From assembly GCA_902805475.1 (NCBI GenBank), contig CADCSX010000001.1:806001-870000 (forward strand): a stretch of 64,000 nucleotides of DNA, in the 5' to 3' direction. Position 1 is the first letter of the stretch. Every line of letters starts with the position of its first letter. The notes under the pieces are model-generated. The model saw only the letters and a list, made by a program, of their open reading frames with translations. It made no database searches and was not told the origin of the DNA. The position numbers and the translations under genes are program-made. The DNA is from Entonaema liquescens (taxonomy: Eukaryota; Ascomycota; Sordariomycetes; Xylariales; Xylariaceae). Shown here piece after piece: positions 1 to 11,869 of the stretch.

Positions 1-1
1 A

Positions 2-2689
2 TCCCCTTTACGGCCTTCACCTATACCACAAGCACAAGCGAAGAGTCCTTCCACTGCATCACCTGCACCACCCCCTTACCACGAATTACCACAAATCCCG
101 AATTCTTCTAATAGATCGCCTCTACCCCCCTTGCCTAGCCATGATGCGCTACCGGACTTTGATATGGTACAGACTATGCCGCAACGACCAGTGTCGCCCG
201 AGGAAGTACGCGTCAAAACAACCCACACCGCTGACAGTCCCACATCTCTGTATTCCAACTCTGTCCATTCGACTCCCGATGTCTCTCACAAAGCAACACC
301 GATTACGCGGAATGCTTCGCGCGGATTCCCACCTTCGCCAGAGAAGACCACTCGCCGGCTTCAAGAAGCGGTAGTTACGGCCGATGTTGATGCATTGGAG
401 CTGTTCGTCGTTCGTACGAAGCACTTGTATGAGTTATTCCGCCTTCACGCGGAGCAATATAGACCCTTAGGTACCTCCCGTCCCGATGATATGTGCCGAG
501 CGGCTCTTTGGTGGTTCTTAAAGGGGAGAACAGCTTTGGAGACAATTATTAGAAGTCGCCCAGCAAACCCCGACGAGCCTCGCCTCCTCATGGCCAGATA
601 CCAGGCCTATACGGACTTAGCAAAGGGGTACTGGCTATTAGAACAAGCCCTTCCCGAAATTGCGGAAGGCAAGTATAGCCCCGTAGATGGCGAACTGGGC
701 GAAGTTAGGCAAGTTTTGATATCGAACTTGAGGAAACTATCTGGGTCTATGAAGCGAAATGGTTTCCTGCCGCCCGAAGAGCCTTTCCTCCCCAGACGAT
801 GGACAAGTCTATCTGGGTAGAATACCCGACTGTGAGCCAGGATATAGTCGCCCTTCTCAATGGAATTTGGGGCTCGGCTGTTGCCGCTGTAAACCAGCCA
901 ACTCGTACTATGGAGGCGCTAGATGCTCTCCCGATTGGCGATACTACTAAATATTATAATTTTGGCCGAGTGATGACCAACGTATACTTCATGGAACAGG
1001 GAACAGACTCAAGGCAGGCTTGTTTCCCATGCCTGTTGTCTGTCGTTCGATCTCAGAACGATCCAAATCTCAACTTCGTTATTGCTAGTCAAAACGGTTC
1101 CGTTTCGTTACGCATACAGACAGACAAGAAATCAGGTCTCACATGGCAAGATGTTAAATGGAAACCAGACTATCACGAGATACATATTAAGTTGCCCCGA
1201 GGATTCATGCTCGCCGTCGAGTGCTCGCAGCAGGACTACCGGATGTTGTGGAGCATGTACGATTTCAGCGCCAAAGTCCAATCTTACTTATATCCGCGAA
1301 AGGACGAGGTCTTGAAGCATAGCACCGTCCTTCGCGGCTTTCACTATTTTGATGCTAATCCTCAAGGAAGGACGTTCCCTAAGGAGCCTATAGGACAATG
1401 CTCTATAGGGTTGTTCGAGAAGCTCCTGAAGGAGAATAGTCCCACCGGGCCGAGAACCTTCCACCGGGGTTTCCGACTTGCTGTGGTCACCGGCCCGAGA
1501 ATAAGGACACTGAGTGGAGTAACTCACTTGTTCCCACCGCAACTCCCTGTTCAATTCGCTATGCTACGGGGCGAGCAGCGCGCCCCGGTCCTCCAGCTAG
1601 AATTCAACGATGGTAAGGACAAAGGCCGGATGGTTTTGACGTTCGAGGACGACCAGGAGCGCGAGATGGTATTGAAAATGATTACTGGAACATATGTTAA
1701 TGAGGACGAAGAGGTTATTACAGAAGTTCCTCTGGAGGGCATGAACATGTCGGACGGTGTCAATGACACAAAAGGAGGCCTCCCGGCCATCCAGCGCCTG
1801 CCTTGGCAGCGTGCTCGTATTATCAATGATAAATATTCAGAAGTCCCGCCGACGGTATTGGCGGAGAAGCTCAGAGTTGAAATCGAATCTTTGGATAAAG
1901 GCGGAGTTGGTGTGGTCGGCACCATTACGGACCGAGTCAATGTCGCGCCTGGCGAGCTGAAGCTCAGGCTCGGTACCAAGGATATTCTGACATTGCAGGT
2001 TCTACGGCAGCCACAAGTAGACATGACAGTTTCCATATTAGAGACGCTCGTACCTCGAGAATCGCATCGCGAATTTCACGGCTTGCAGAATACCATCCAG
2101 CGTGGGCCAACAGTGCGTACCTACAGGTTTCCGAGCTTCCGGGACCTGCATGCATTCCAAGCGGGGCTGACGGGATACTCGGTACTCTTCGACGGTATCG
2201 CTGCAAGCCTAAACATCTCGCGGCGAAGAATGGTGGTACCCATCCATAAAAAATGGGAGGCTGGCACTACGCGAGTTCAGGTGGTGCAGCAAGAAAAGAC
2301 GGTTCAACTACTAGCATTTTTTGAAGATTGGCACCATGGGCAATGCATGGGATTCATATTGAAGGGTACGGACGTGTTCGAGTCGTTCAACCGAAATGGG
2401 AAAGCGGGCTTGAAGCTAGCTGATGCCAAGTTCCCGCTGCCGAAGACTCCGCATGAAGGCGGTGACAAGACAGACGATATGGCATTCCTGTGTCTGGACA
2501 TGCCCGACTTTGCCGGCGAGCATGATGACATAACGATAATATTCGAGGACAGTTTTGGTAAGCTTGGGATTCTTCTTTCAAGTTTTGTTTTAAATTTTTG
2601 GAGACTAACGAAGTTATACAGAGAGGGACAAACTTTGTTCTGTTATGCCCGCGCCAGTCAAAGGGTCGCGCCTTAGTAGAGGAAAATGA
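2..2689 (+). CDS. Conserved fungal protein of unknown function, 5'-truncated, one apparent frameshift
   Basis: The reading frame is already open at the left edge, so the true start lies outside the window. The first ~100 visible residues are proline/serine-rich and probably disordered. A conserved-looking globular part follows, with many W/F/Y residues and two stretches resembling PH-like beta-rich modules (roughly nt 1540-1720 and 1930-2200); that fold guess is inference. The frame switches at a C4 run at 790-793: upstream reads ...EEPFLP, downstream reads QTMDKSIWVEYP, and one extra C would join them seamlessly. A 64 nt intron (2558-2621, donor GTAAGC, branch CTAAC) removes the in-frame read-through near the end; the last exon encodes 21 residues and stops at TGA 2687-2689. 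Family not recognised. No catalytic motif seen. Confidence 0.72.
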
Positions 2690-4062
2690 TGGGGATTCGG
2701 CACGATTGAAACGAGAACATGATTCATGCAGATGGTCTGCATAACTTTGCACAGGAAGGGCGTTGGGCCCTTGTAATGCTATGTCAAGATACCCCCTTTG
2801 AGGTTATTCGTGCAAAGAGACGAGGGGGCGTCACGGGCCAAAAAGAAGACCGGCCAGGTGCTTTCCCGAGAGGCGCAAAGAAAACACGATGGGCCTCGCC
2901 GACGATCGGCTTTTGCATCTAGACTTTTGGTTGTTGAGGACGATTGGAACTGTCTGCATATATATCTATTAAAACTGAAAGCTGAGGGGTTCGAAACTTT
3001 TGATAAAAACCCCCCTTCAAAATTCCTTCAAAATTCCATCAAAAGTCAAACCCTGATGGCTTTTTTTTTTTGTACTTGTTAAGGGGGAGTTCTGCCTGTA
3101 AAAGACATGACAAGGGAACTTGGCTTATTTGGGGTGCCTAGTCTCGGCCGAAGAACGAAGTACTGTAGATAAAAAAAAAATGATGCGCTACCCAATTGAC
3201 GTACGTCATCGCTTCTTACCCCCCTTGAACCTCGTGGCCCTTCAGCTTTAGTGGATTACATAGTACATTAATACGCAAATTATCGTATACCTAGGTATGG
3301 TATATCATAAATTATTGCTTTATTGTGCTTCGCAAAAGCCCACTACGTAGGTAACTACGAACACATGTAGTTATTCGGTGATAGTTATTCGGTGATAGCT
3401 ATTCATTGGGGTCGTTGAGCTGAATGGGAATGGAATGCATTGCATCCCACCCATGACGGCGGCTTGCTCATCATCCCTTGTCCGTCCCCAAATTAGGCAC
3501 CGCTATTTGTTTAATGGTCAAACTAGGGCGTCTGTTAGTTTGAGGATATTTGTTCCCTCTTTTTCTTTTGTAGTTATTGTAAAAGTAAAACTCTACTTTT
3601 CATGATTTATTCTTCTTACTTTCTATTGTTGATTACCTAGGTACCTTACCTTACAATACCTAGTTACGCTGTGAAAATTGAAGTCGATCCTTGCTTGTGT
3701 CAGTGAGGTCATCGGTCAAACCACCCCTAAAGCGCAGGGGTAAGGTTAACTGTAAGTACAAGGATTCGTAATCGATAACAACCCGAGAGAGCCTTCTGAC
3801 GCTTTAACATTCAGCGTTCAGCGTTCAGCGTGGGGAGAGGGGTACATCAGGACCTAGGACCTTAGGACTTACAAGATTTAGCAGTGCAAAAAGGCAGCAA
3901 GAGGCAGCGTTACCAAACTTCAGCTTTGCGACCCTTCCAGCCTTTTGTCGATATTGCTTCGACACCACCTGCAACTAACTCAGGTCTCTTCTACGGCAGG
4001 CCTTCTTTTTAAAGTTATAGAGGTCTTTTTTTTTTATTAGGCGCATTCCGATATAAAGAGAA
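2690..4062. other. Intergenic spacer with short tandem repeats
   Basis: About 1.4 kb with no credible gene. It holds a 15-mer tandem duplication (TTATTCGGTGATAG unit, about 3369-3400), three GTTCAGC units at about 3810-3829, T-rich tracts, and two copies of the palindrome TACCTAGGTA (3288-3297, 3634-3643). The right half must contain the promoter and 5' leader of the oxysterol-binding protein gene. Confidence 0.6.
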
Positions 4063-4539
4063 ATGCACGCGGGAAAGATCACGTCGGGTCTTGCCCGTCG
4101 TCGCCGGACTCAGTCAAATGCGAGTATGTAACTTGGTTTTTTTTAAACTTGCTTTTCTTACAAACGAAGATATTGCGACTTTGTACCGCATTTGCTTAGT
4201 AGTCCATTGAGCTTCTATTCTTCTCTCTATATTTGGTTCTTTCTTAACTTGTTAGATACATCACATCGCTGACACTTATGTCGTTGCACGCAGGTAGCAG
4301 ATCGTCCGGGGAGGGAGCTGAAGATGATGATACCTCCATAATCGAGCCTGAGCAGGGCAACGGTAAGGCTGTTGGATATATATGTTGCTAATGACTACAA
4401 ACTTACGTCTTGGATAGTCTTAACACATATTATTTCACAACTACGACCTGGCGCCGATCTCAGTCGAGTTGTTTTGCCTACGTTTATTCTCGAACCCCGA
4501 AGCATGTTGGAGCGAATCACGAAGTGCGTACCCTAAGCC

Positions 4540-4578
<39 letters not shown>

Positions 4579-6263
4579 ATAGGGTCTATAGTTAAGAGGC
4601 TAACATGAGAAAACTACCTATATAGCTTCATGTGCCATCCGGAAATGCTCCTCCCTATTCCTCATATAGAAGATCCAGTCGATCGTTTTGTCGCTGTCGT
4701 CAAATTTTACCTTAGCGGATGGCATATAAGACCACCGTATAGCTCCCCTCGACCTTCTACCCCTTATATTTTACTCTATAACTTGCGCGATATCAGCTAA
4801 CATACGCTAACATACGGCAACAGAGGAGTAAAGAAACCTCTCAACCCGATCCTCGGCGAAGTGTTCTCCTGCTACTGGGATCTACCTGACAATACCCGCG
4901 CCTACTACATCTCCGAACAAACATCGCATCATCCCCTAAGTCGAGCTACTTCTACATGGCCCCGACCACCATATCCGTATCGACGGTACCTTAAAGCCCA
5001 GGAGCAAGTTCCTAGGCAATTCGGCCGCAAGTCTTATGGAAGGAATCGCCGTGCTCACCTTGTTGAATAGGGGAAAGGATCCTAAGCAAGGGGAAAGATA
5101 GTATGCGAAACCTCTTAAGATTTCTATGAGACACGTACTAAACGTATCTAGTTGGTTGACACAACCCAATATGTACGCGCGAGGAATTCTGTTCGGCAAC
5201 ATGAAGTACGAATTAGGCGACCACAGCGTAGTGCGATGTCCCGAGCTGGGCCTCACAGCTGATGTCGACTTTAAGACGAAGGGATGGGTCAGCGGTACAT
5301 ACAATGCGATTGGCGGTACGATAAAGGACGAGAAAACTGGACAAGTGCTCTTCGAACTGTCTGGTCTATGGAGCGAAGAGATGTTTGTGAAAGACCTTAG
5401 GGTGAGTAGCGCGCGAGAAAGGTCGGCTCGTTATTAGCTAACGCCGTATAGAACGGGCATAAGGAGATGTTCTTCGACGCCCGAAAGGTAAAACCCTCGA
5501 AACCGCGCGTTCGACCACTCGAGGAACAAGACGAGCGAGAGTCGCAAAAGTTATGGCTAAAGACTGCGCAAGCGGTAAAAGAGAGGAACCACGAGGTGGC
5601 AACGGACGAAAAGACCAAAGTAGAGGATCGACAACGAGACGAAGCAGCGAGTAGGGCAGCTGCCGGTGTAGAATGGCATCCGCGACTATTCCGGCGGGTA
5701 GATAAAGACTACGGGGGCACGGGAGAGGATATGGACCATTTAGAATGGATTATTAACGCTCATATGTGGGTGACGCCCCTAGAGAATAACGATCCATTCG
5801 AAAGATAATATATATACTAACTCCTAGACCTAGCGATGCCACAACACCCGAAAAACAGGCCGAGCAGATCATGGCGATATACCCCGTGATACCGGGGCAA
5901 AAACCAAGAGACTGGAACATAATCCCTCCAGGAGGGCATCCGCACCCTCACCACCCGCACCAGAAACAAGCTTCGGCTCCCCAAGGCGAGACGCAGGATC
6001 TAATCGACTTCGGCCAGAACGATACTAATACGCAAGCTCAGACAAACAATAAACCCGTATCATCATCGTCGCCACCATCGTCGCCGCCACCACTCGAAAA
6101 GTCGGGCAGTAGAGATATCGCTTCCATGCTCCAATCTACCGGCCGCAAGGCGGACGACGGACCCTTACTCGACTTCGCGAATGAAGCACCTCCCGCTAAG
6201 GCTAGTCTGAGGAAGGAAGATACCGGGAGCAGTAATAATGTGTTCTTCGACGCCGAGGGGTGA
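4063..6263 (+). CDS. Oxysterol-binding protein, Kes1/Osh4-type, two apparent frameshifts
   Basis: Eight exons: 4063-4123, 4294-4362, 4418-4523, 4626-4736, 4824-5100, 5152-5401, 5452-5765, 5834-6263; about 539 aa once two single-base gaps are allowed. Family marks in order: LPTFILEPRSMLERIT (exon 3), KKPLNPILGE and EQTSHHP (exon 5, the ORP signature), QPNMYARGILFG and the GWVSGTYNAIGG beta-strand region (exon 6). Such proteins move sterols and phosphoinositides between membranes in the cytosol. In exon 5, C4 runs at 4933-4936 and 4960-4963 each lack one C relative to the expected frame; with both restored the ORP core is continuous. Yeast Osh4 is about 434 aa, so there is a C-terminal extension of roughly 100 residues, histidine/proline/serine-rich, containing DLIDF and ending in FFDAEG, reminiscent of an FFAT core. 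Intron 3 carries an ATT microsatellite. No PH or ankyrin domain is present. Confidence 0.9.
4541..4574. repeat. (ATT)n microsatellite inside an intron
   Basis: About eleven uninterrupted ATT units within intron 3 of the oxysterol-binding protein gene. It enlarges that intron to 102 nt. Confidence 0.9.
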
Positions 6264-6316
6264 GCGGGTGGGTGGATTGGTTAATAGAAAAGAATTCAGT
6301 TCGGGGAGGAATCACG

Positions 6317-6569
6317 CTATTTGCTTGCTTTTTTTGCCTTAGCCTCCTCCTCCTTGCTGCTTCGGGACTTTTTCGCCTTTGCTTCGCCTGGATCGAGGTG
6401 GTTGGTACCTTCTTGGGGGGCCTATGGGATTAGAGGGTTCGTGCATGAGCTGAATTGCATACTTATTCACTATTAGCTGTTTTCTGGCTGCTGGGCGATT
6501 ACTGCTACTGCCGTTCTTGGTTGGGTCTGGTTTGGTTTTGGGGAGGGTGAGGTGGCGGTGTAAGAGCAT
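6317..6569 (-). CDS. Possible small lysine-rich protein, two exons
   Basis: Reading the minus strand, exon 1 (6569-6471) encodes 33 residues and exon 2 (6421-6317) encodes 34 residues plus TAG. They are separated by a 49 nt intron with donor GTGAAT, branch CTAAT and acceptor ATAG, phase 0. The predicted 67 aa product has an NRPAARK motif before the junction and a HLDPGEAKAKK-type basic, helical tail ending KKASK. The exon 2 frame has coding-like composition, unlike the intron-free reading, which ends in polyglycine. The gene is convergent with the oxysterol-binding protein gene, with stops 53 bp apart. Family and function are not recognised; it could be chance. The start codon is the least certain part. 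Confidence 0.4.
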
Positions 6570-7376
6570 GCTGCATGCAGTAGGTTATCTTGCTTTCTGG
6601 CAATAGGGGGCAAGGGAAGGGAAGGACGGGGGCAGGTCACCGGGTTTAGAACCGGTAGACTACGTACCTAGATATAGTAGGGATAGGAAAGGAGAGACCC
6701 TGTTTAATGAGGTTGATTGATACACCATGGGACATCTACTTGTGATCGACGAACACCAGGATTATAACATTCACTGTAAGCTGTTATGTGAAAATTAGAC
6801 GGCGTTGTCTTTTATCCGGCCCCCTATTTGGGCTGCTAACTGAACCGAGTACTTATACATATGAATTGCCCCAAGATCTATCTCCTTATTTCTCCTCAAA
6901 ACACCATAACAGTATTATTCTCTGTCTCGGGACCGAAGAGAGGGAATCGTAACTGGATAAATACTACCGTTTCACGTGGAATTAGGGGGTAGCCAGCCTA
7001 TTTAACTCACTCAGCATCTCCTCAACGTAATAATAACAATGTTAACGCAACGGCAGAGAGACGAACCAAGTCCAAGGGTATCTATCCCGAATCCTGCGTG
7101 TTTCCGGCGCGAGCGCAAGCGTGTTCTCGTAGAAATTCCGTTGTCTTTCTGCTTCCATCCTGTAGCATCTTCATCTCCTAGTATTAATGGTTCCGCGTTT
7201 ACGCTCGTCTGCTTGCGTTATCTTTTTTCCACTACTCGACATCCTAGCCGTAACCGAACCTCGACTTTGCTCATGTAAGAATCTGGGCTCAAACCTCAAT
7301 CCATTCGAGATAGCAACCAATTTATTCCCCCAACAGAATAATAACACCACCACCACCACCACCACTCTCCCATACC
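6570..7376. other. Intergenic spacer
   Basis: No credible gene on either strand. It contains a (CAC)n tract at about 7342-7364, immediately downstream of the U2AF gene stop and so probably in its 3' untranslated region. Confidence 0.5.
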
Positions 7377-8006
7377 TTAATACCGCTTCCTCGTCGGCTC
7401 GGGGCTCGGACTCCTACTCACGCTCTTCTCGTCGCGGCCCCTCATCTTCAGCCACTTCTTCGTGGACAGGGTGAGTTCGCGCTCCAATTCGGGCGAGGGA
7501 TTCTTGCGGTGAATAAAATTGCAGAACCCGCCCCTGACGCACCCCTCCCCGCTGTTCAGCCGGCAGCAGGCCTCCCTAAAGTCCGTCACGGGGCTGAGCT
7601 CGCAGTAGACGGGGCGGCCGGCGTACCAGCGGGAATTGAGCTCGTCGCAGGCCTTCTGGGCGGAATCCTCGTACTTGAAGCGCGCGTACACGTTGCCGAC
7701 CAGGTGGTCGTTGGTGTTGTCGCACACGACGAGCTCCTCGAGCTCGCCGTACCGGCACAGCTCGCACCACAGGTCCTCGTAGAAGGCGTCGAAGTGGTTC
7801 GCGCACTGCTCGGGCGTCAGCCGCGCGCGCGCGTCGTGCGCCGGGTTCTGGTACAGCGAGGGCAGCAGGATCGTCTGCGAGTACGACGGCTTCACGTGCT
7901 TGCGGCTGCACCGGTCGCCGTGCCGGCACGCGCCGATCTTGTAGTAGAAGGAGCAGTTGACTTTGTCTTGTTCGGTGCCGAAGATGGAGGCGAGGAAGTT
8001 GGCCAT
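7377..8006 (-). CDS. Splicing factor U2AF small subunit (U2AF23/35 type)
   Basis: 209 aa with no intron. A first CCCH zinc finger uses C18, C27, C33 and H37 (C-x8-C-x5-C-x3-H). A central RRM-like UHM domain follows (about residues 65-140, with VVCDNTNDHLVGNVYARF as its RNP-like strand), then a second CCCH finger with C147 or C148, C156, C162 and H166. The tail is short and RS-like (SVSRSPSPEPTRKRY). This is the order and size of fission-yeast U2AF23 and human U2AF35. The protein pairs with the large U2AF subunit in the nucleus and recognises the AG at the 3' splice site. The coding region is clearly more GC-rich than its surroundings. A run of GGGAGTT units lies just upstream of the start codon. 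Identification is firm. Confidence 0.97.
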   Translation of the reverse strand: MANFLASIFGTEQDKVNCSFYYKIGACRHGDRCSRKHVKPSYSQTILLPSLYQNPAHDARARLTPEQCANHFDAFYEDLWCELCRYGELEELVVCDNTNDHLVGNVYARFKYEDSAQKACDELNSRWYAGRPVYCELSPVTDFREACCRLNSGEGCVRGGFCNFIHRKNPSPELERELTLSTKKWLKMRGRDEKSVSRSPSPEPTRKRY

Positions 8007-8009
8007 TTT

Positions 8010-8047
8010 GGGAGTTTGGAGTTGGGAGTTGGGAGTTGGGAGTTGAG
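8010..8047. repeat. Short tandem repeat in the U2AF leader
   Basis: Four to five copies of a 7-mer (GGAGTTG/GGGAGTT on the plus strand) directly upstream of the start codon of the minus-strand U2AF gene, so probably in its 5' untranslated region. Confidence 0.8.
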
Positions 8048-9302
8048 TTGAGCTTTCTGTTTTTTTTTCTTCTTTTCTTTCTTTTTATCCGATGTCGATT
8101 GATTGATTGATTAATTGGTGGTTGGTAAAAAAGGGTGGTATTTCTTTCGTTAGATGACTATGCGAATTATCGTAAGTATCAGACGTTACTTGAAATTGAT
8201 CGCGTTTCTTTTTTTTTGCCGATGAATGAAACGGCGATTGATCGGTTGATTTGGTTGTTGTATTTGGGAAAGGCGAGTAGAAATGCTGGGAAGATAAAGT
8301 TTAGAGCTTGAGGTTTAAGTGGAACCGGGGTGCAGGTTACAACGTACCAAAAAGCTTGGCACTTACGAGGCTGGCCAATTGCAATTTGATAAGACTGGAG
8401 CTATGGGAGGGTCACTTGCCACATCTAGATACTTCCACCGCCACACTTAAGGTCTGGATAGCTAGGATTAATCAGCCTCATCTGCTCAAGACAGTTAAGT
8501 TACATGAAACTTGATATACACCTTTTCCGTCTTGTAAGAAAATACATGGATCATCTATAATAAAGCACTCGTCTTCGAAAATAAGAGGCTTTCCATACGC
8601 TTATTGTTGCTATACGGAAGATATTACACAAAGTACTGGAAAAATAGCATCATATAGCCAAAGTCTGAGAAAAGAGCCATCTTATCACCTGCATCTTTGT
8701 AAATACAGCCAAGCCAAGCTTAATATATATCATATACTAAAACGAATACATGTATTAGGTATAGCATACTAATCAACGCTCGCTCGTGGAACGCTTCTAT
8801 TCAACTCCATATGAACATAAATATATCGGCCCCGTATGTACTAGCCGGCCAATTACTCAAAAAGTGTTATATCCAATAACCCCAGCCGATGATCAAGCTA
8901 AGTCATAAAGAAAAAAAAACACCTCCCACTCTCCGGTCTCCCTGTTGCGGAATTCCGGTACTGATTCCCCGTGTCATGAAAAAATAAGTGTGTGCTTCGC
9001 GGCCCATGTGTTCTAAAAGTGCTGAATGAAAAATGACGTTGATAAACTTTTTTGTGGTACAATTGTGTACGAATGATACTGCAAATAATTTGTTCGGTCG
9101 GTGAAGTCGCAAGACCAAAAATGAGTACCTTGGTGGCCGGATGACATGGGACTAGCACGCAAGCACCCGGCACGTTGTTGAATATGAATGGGCACTCCCC
9201 GCCGATCAGGACGGGCCAAGATATAGTGCTTGCTCCGAATCGCCCTTGGATGTGGGACAAGTGTGACATATATATACGCTACCGAATGTCGGTAGTTTTC
9301 GT
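8048..9302. other. Intergenic spacer between U2AF and the CorA gene
   Basis: About 1.25 kb, T-rich near the U2AF leader and otherwise unremarkable. It should hold the U2AF promoter and the 3' end of the magnesium transporter transcript. No coding signal seen. Confidence 0.5.
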
Positions 9303-11869
9303 CTAGACAATTTTGTATACCCTCTTCGCAATGATAAAGCAGGCCAGGCCGAACAAGAGTAATCCTGCGGTGATGGCGAAGAACCACTTTAGGTCGCCTT
9401 CGTACTCCTGGCCTGGGACCCAAACGTTCATACCCCAAAGACCAGTGATAATATTCATGGGCAACACGATAGTGCCGAGGACTGTTAGCTTGCCTAGCAC
9501 ATCGGCCGTCTGCTCCTGTCGCTCATTCATGCGGATGTTGATCTGTGCGATGTAATTGGCGTGGCATCGGGCGAGGATCCTGCTCAAGTTAGTTACCTTT
9601 TTAAATAAGAGAATGGAACGACGAAACTCACATCTCATAATGACTAAGGTTGGCAGTCATAGTCACGATATGATCTTGAATATCGCCAAGATACAGCCCG
9701 ATTTCCGACCGGGGAGCAACTTCCCAATGCTCGTTACAGCGCTTTGCGAATCCTTTAATGACATCTGCCTTGTTTCCGAGGAGTCGATATAGAGTCATGA
9801 CTTTCTTTCTACAGTCGCCGACGCGGCGGAGCATATCCCCACCAGTATCCACATTCGCTTCGGTGCCTTTATCACCTTCTCTCTGCTTCTTCTCATCGGG
9901 CGATATGGACGGGTCGGAGGAAGAATGGAACTCCAGGATTTTGTCGTCGATTTCGTCCACCTCCTCTTCGATGGTCTGGATGAGGGGGAGGTAAACATCC
10001 GTGATATCGTCAATAATGGCGTAACTGATCCAGTCTGCACTAAGGATCATAAAATCTTTAAGCTGGCGAACCCTGCGTCGGACGTTGGCCGGGTGCGGGG
10101 TCTGGCTGAAATGAAACGAGATGACACCTTCGCGGAACACCACGACGTACATGTTGACCGGCTCTAGGTGATTCTCCGATTCGGCGTCTTGATCGAACGA
10201 TCTATAGTTGACAAAGTAGTAATGTCGGAATAGTTCAACCTTCTCACGCTGTTCTTGGAGCATGATATCCTCCGAGGTCAGAGGATGAATCCCGAACGCT
10301 TTGGCAATCACCTTCATCTCCGATTCTGTGGGGCTCAAAACATCTAACCACCACACGGGACGTTCGCCGAATCGGGGCTGCTTCTCTCCGTTCGGAGGAG
10401 GTGATCTAACACCGGGGAATGGGGACTTGGACCTCATTGGACTAGGGCCACCCGAATTGTTCCTAGAGCTCGCTGAGGTCGACACTTGTTGTCTAGGAGC
10501 GGCACCTAGGTTGGGGTCGGATGTTGGGTGGTGTCGTGTAAAAGATGGCTGGCGGGAGGGCCCTCTGGTAGTCGCGCCACCATTCCTGGTTGCACTGGGG
10601 ACCTGGGTAAGAGGTTCATCGTCATCCTCTTCGTCAGACGAATCGGATAGGATTGGAGGGTCTGGGAGAAAAAGTTCCTTGAAGCCTACGTCTGGCTGGA
10701 CAAGTTCCGATATGGTCTGACTGTGAATGGTGCTCTGGAACTCCTCGTTGAAATAGGTGAATCGATATGGAGCGTCTTCCTCTATTCGGTACCAGCCCTT
10801 GTGGACTGGTCGCAGCCTACCATTGACTAGCTGCGGTTCCGTGATTTTCTTCATCCGCCTTTCTTCGCTACGATCCTCCTTCTCGATCCTGGACCACTCT
10901 TCGAGTATGGCCAAATCTGGCCACTTGTTTCGTCTCCTGCGCCGGGTCCGAATGCTCCGACTGTCGCGAGCCTGCTGGGTGTCTTCGTCGGCCAATTCCG
11001 ACATGCCCTCTTGAGGAAAGCATACATCCTCCTGTGCCTGCAATGCAATCGTGTGGCGCCTCTCAAAAGGGGATTGATCGCGAAGCTGGGTATCGTTTGA
11101 TTCCAGTATACTATCACGTCGAGTAGCCTCCTCTGCAAGATCATCTCTCATCAAGATATCCCCGTAGCTCAGATCCAAGGGATCCGAGGGACCCAATGTG
11201 GGAGTTCCAGGGATGGAAGGCGGATAATTTACATTATATTTATCGGATGGTGTCATAGGGACGACTTGGGACTTCTTGCCCGATTTGCTAGAGCCTGGAC
11301 GGCTTGCGGATGCGTCGTTTCTTCGTCGTCCATCTCGTGAGCCGTAGCCTCGAGACGAGGTAAGGTCCTGGCGAGGCGAGCTAGATAATAAAGGTGCTGT
11401 CTCGCTGTTGTCTTCTTCCACTTCCTCGTGGCCGTGGCTCTGCATTATACGCGACCGGCTTGATTGAGGCATATGAAGGGAGGCCGCAAGGGTGGAGGGT
11501 CGTCGCAGGCGAGGATATTGATGTTCTCTGGATTCAAATCAGTTATAGTCTTATGAGCGATATGAATCCGAAGTCGTAAACATACCTGTGGTCAAGAAGC
11601 GCTTCGCTATCGATACTTGTATTACTCAGATTTCTCCCTCGCATGTATAAACCAGCTCTGTTGCCGCTGTGGCTAGATGGAGGTATAGGGTCTTCTGGCA
11701 TATTGTCTGGAGGAGCAGCGAATGATTTCCGTCTCGATTTCTTGTGCTTTCGTCCTGCGCGGTGCTTTTTCTTGGGTGTTTGGTTGGTTGATGCCGTCGC
11801 ATTGGATGAGATCGAGGGGTCAGCGGGTGCGCGAGAGGAACCGAGAATTGAAAATTGGTTGTTAGACAT
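9303..11869 (-). CDS. CorA/Alr1-family magnesium transporter
   Basis: Three exons on the minus strand (11869-11586, 11527-9632, 9579-9303) give 818 aa; introns are 58 and 52 nt with donors GTATGT and GTGAGT. The first ~330 residues are hydrophilic and low-complexity, with a lysine/arginine-rich patch (TPKKKHRAGRKHKKSRRK). The CorA core follows, including WWLDVLSPTESEM, a long helical stretch, and two C-terminal membrane segments. The signature GMN sits just after the first segment (TGLWGMNVWVPGQ), and the second ends at ACFIIAKRVYKIV. The GMN loop forms the selectivity filter of CorA channels; the long N-terminal extension is typical of fungal Alr proteins of the plasma membrane. The start used is MSNNQFSILG; an in-frame ATG lies 16 codons upstream. 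Magnesium is the likely ion, but other divalent metals are possible. Confidence 0.95.

Noticed and set aside
1551..2036. 161-codon minus-strand frame
   Set aside because: Lies wholly inside the first gene in antisense; a shadow frame with serine/leucine bias.
5766..5833. AT-AG or very short intron near 5808 in the oxysterol-binding protein gene
   Set aside because: A normal 68 nt GT-AG intron (5766-5833) with TACTAAC branch site gives a better, in-frame join (INAH-I-DATTPEKQ).
9160..9300. Extra C-terminal exon for the magnesium transporter
   Set aside because: The protein already ends normally after the second membrane segment; no splice donor before the stop.
10301..10720. 139-codon plus-strand frame
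   Set aside because: Antisense shadow of the magnesium transporter's disordered region.
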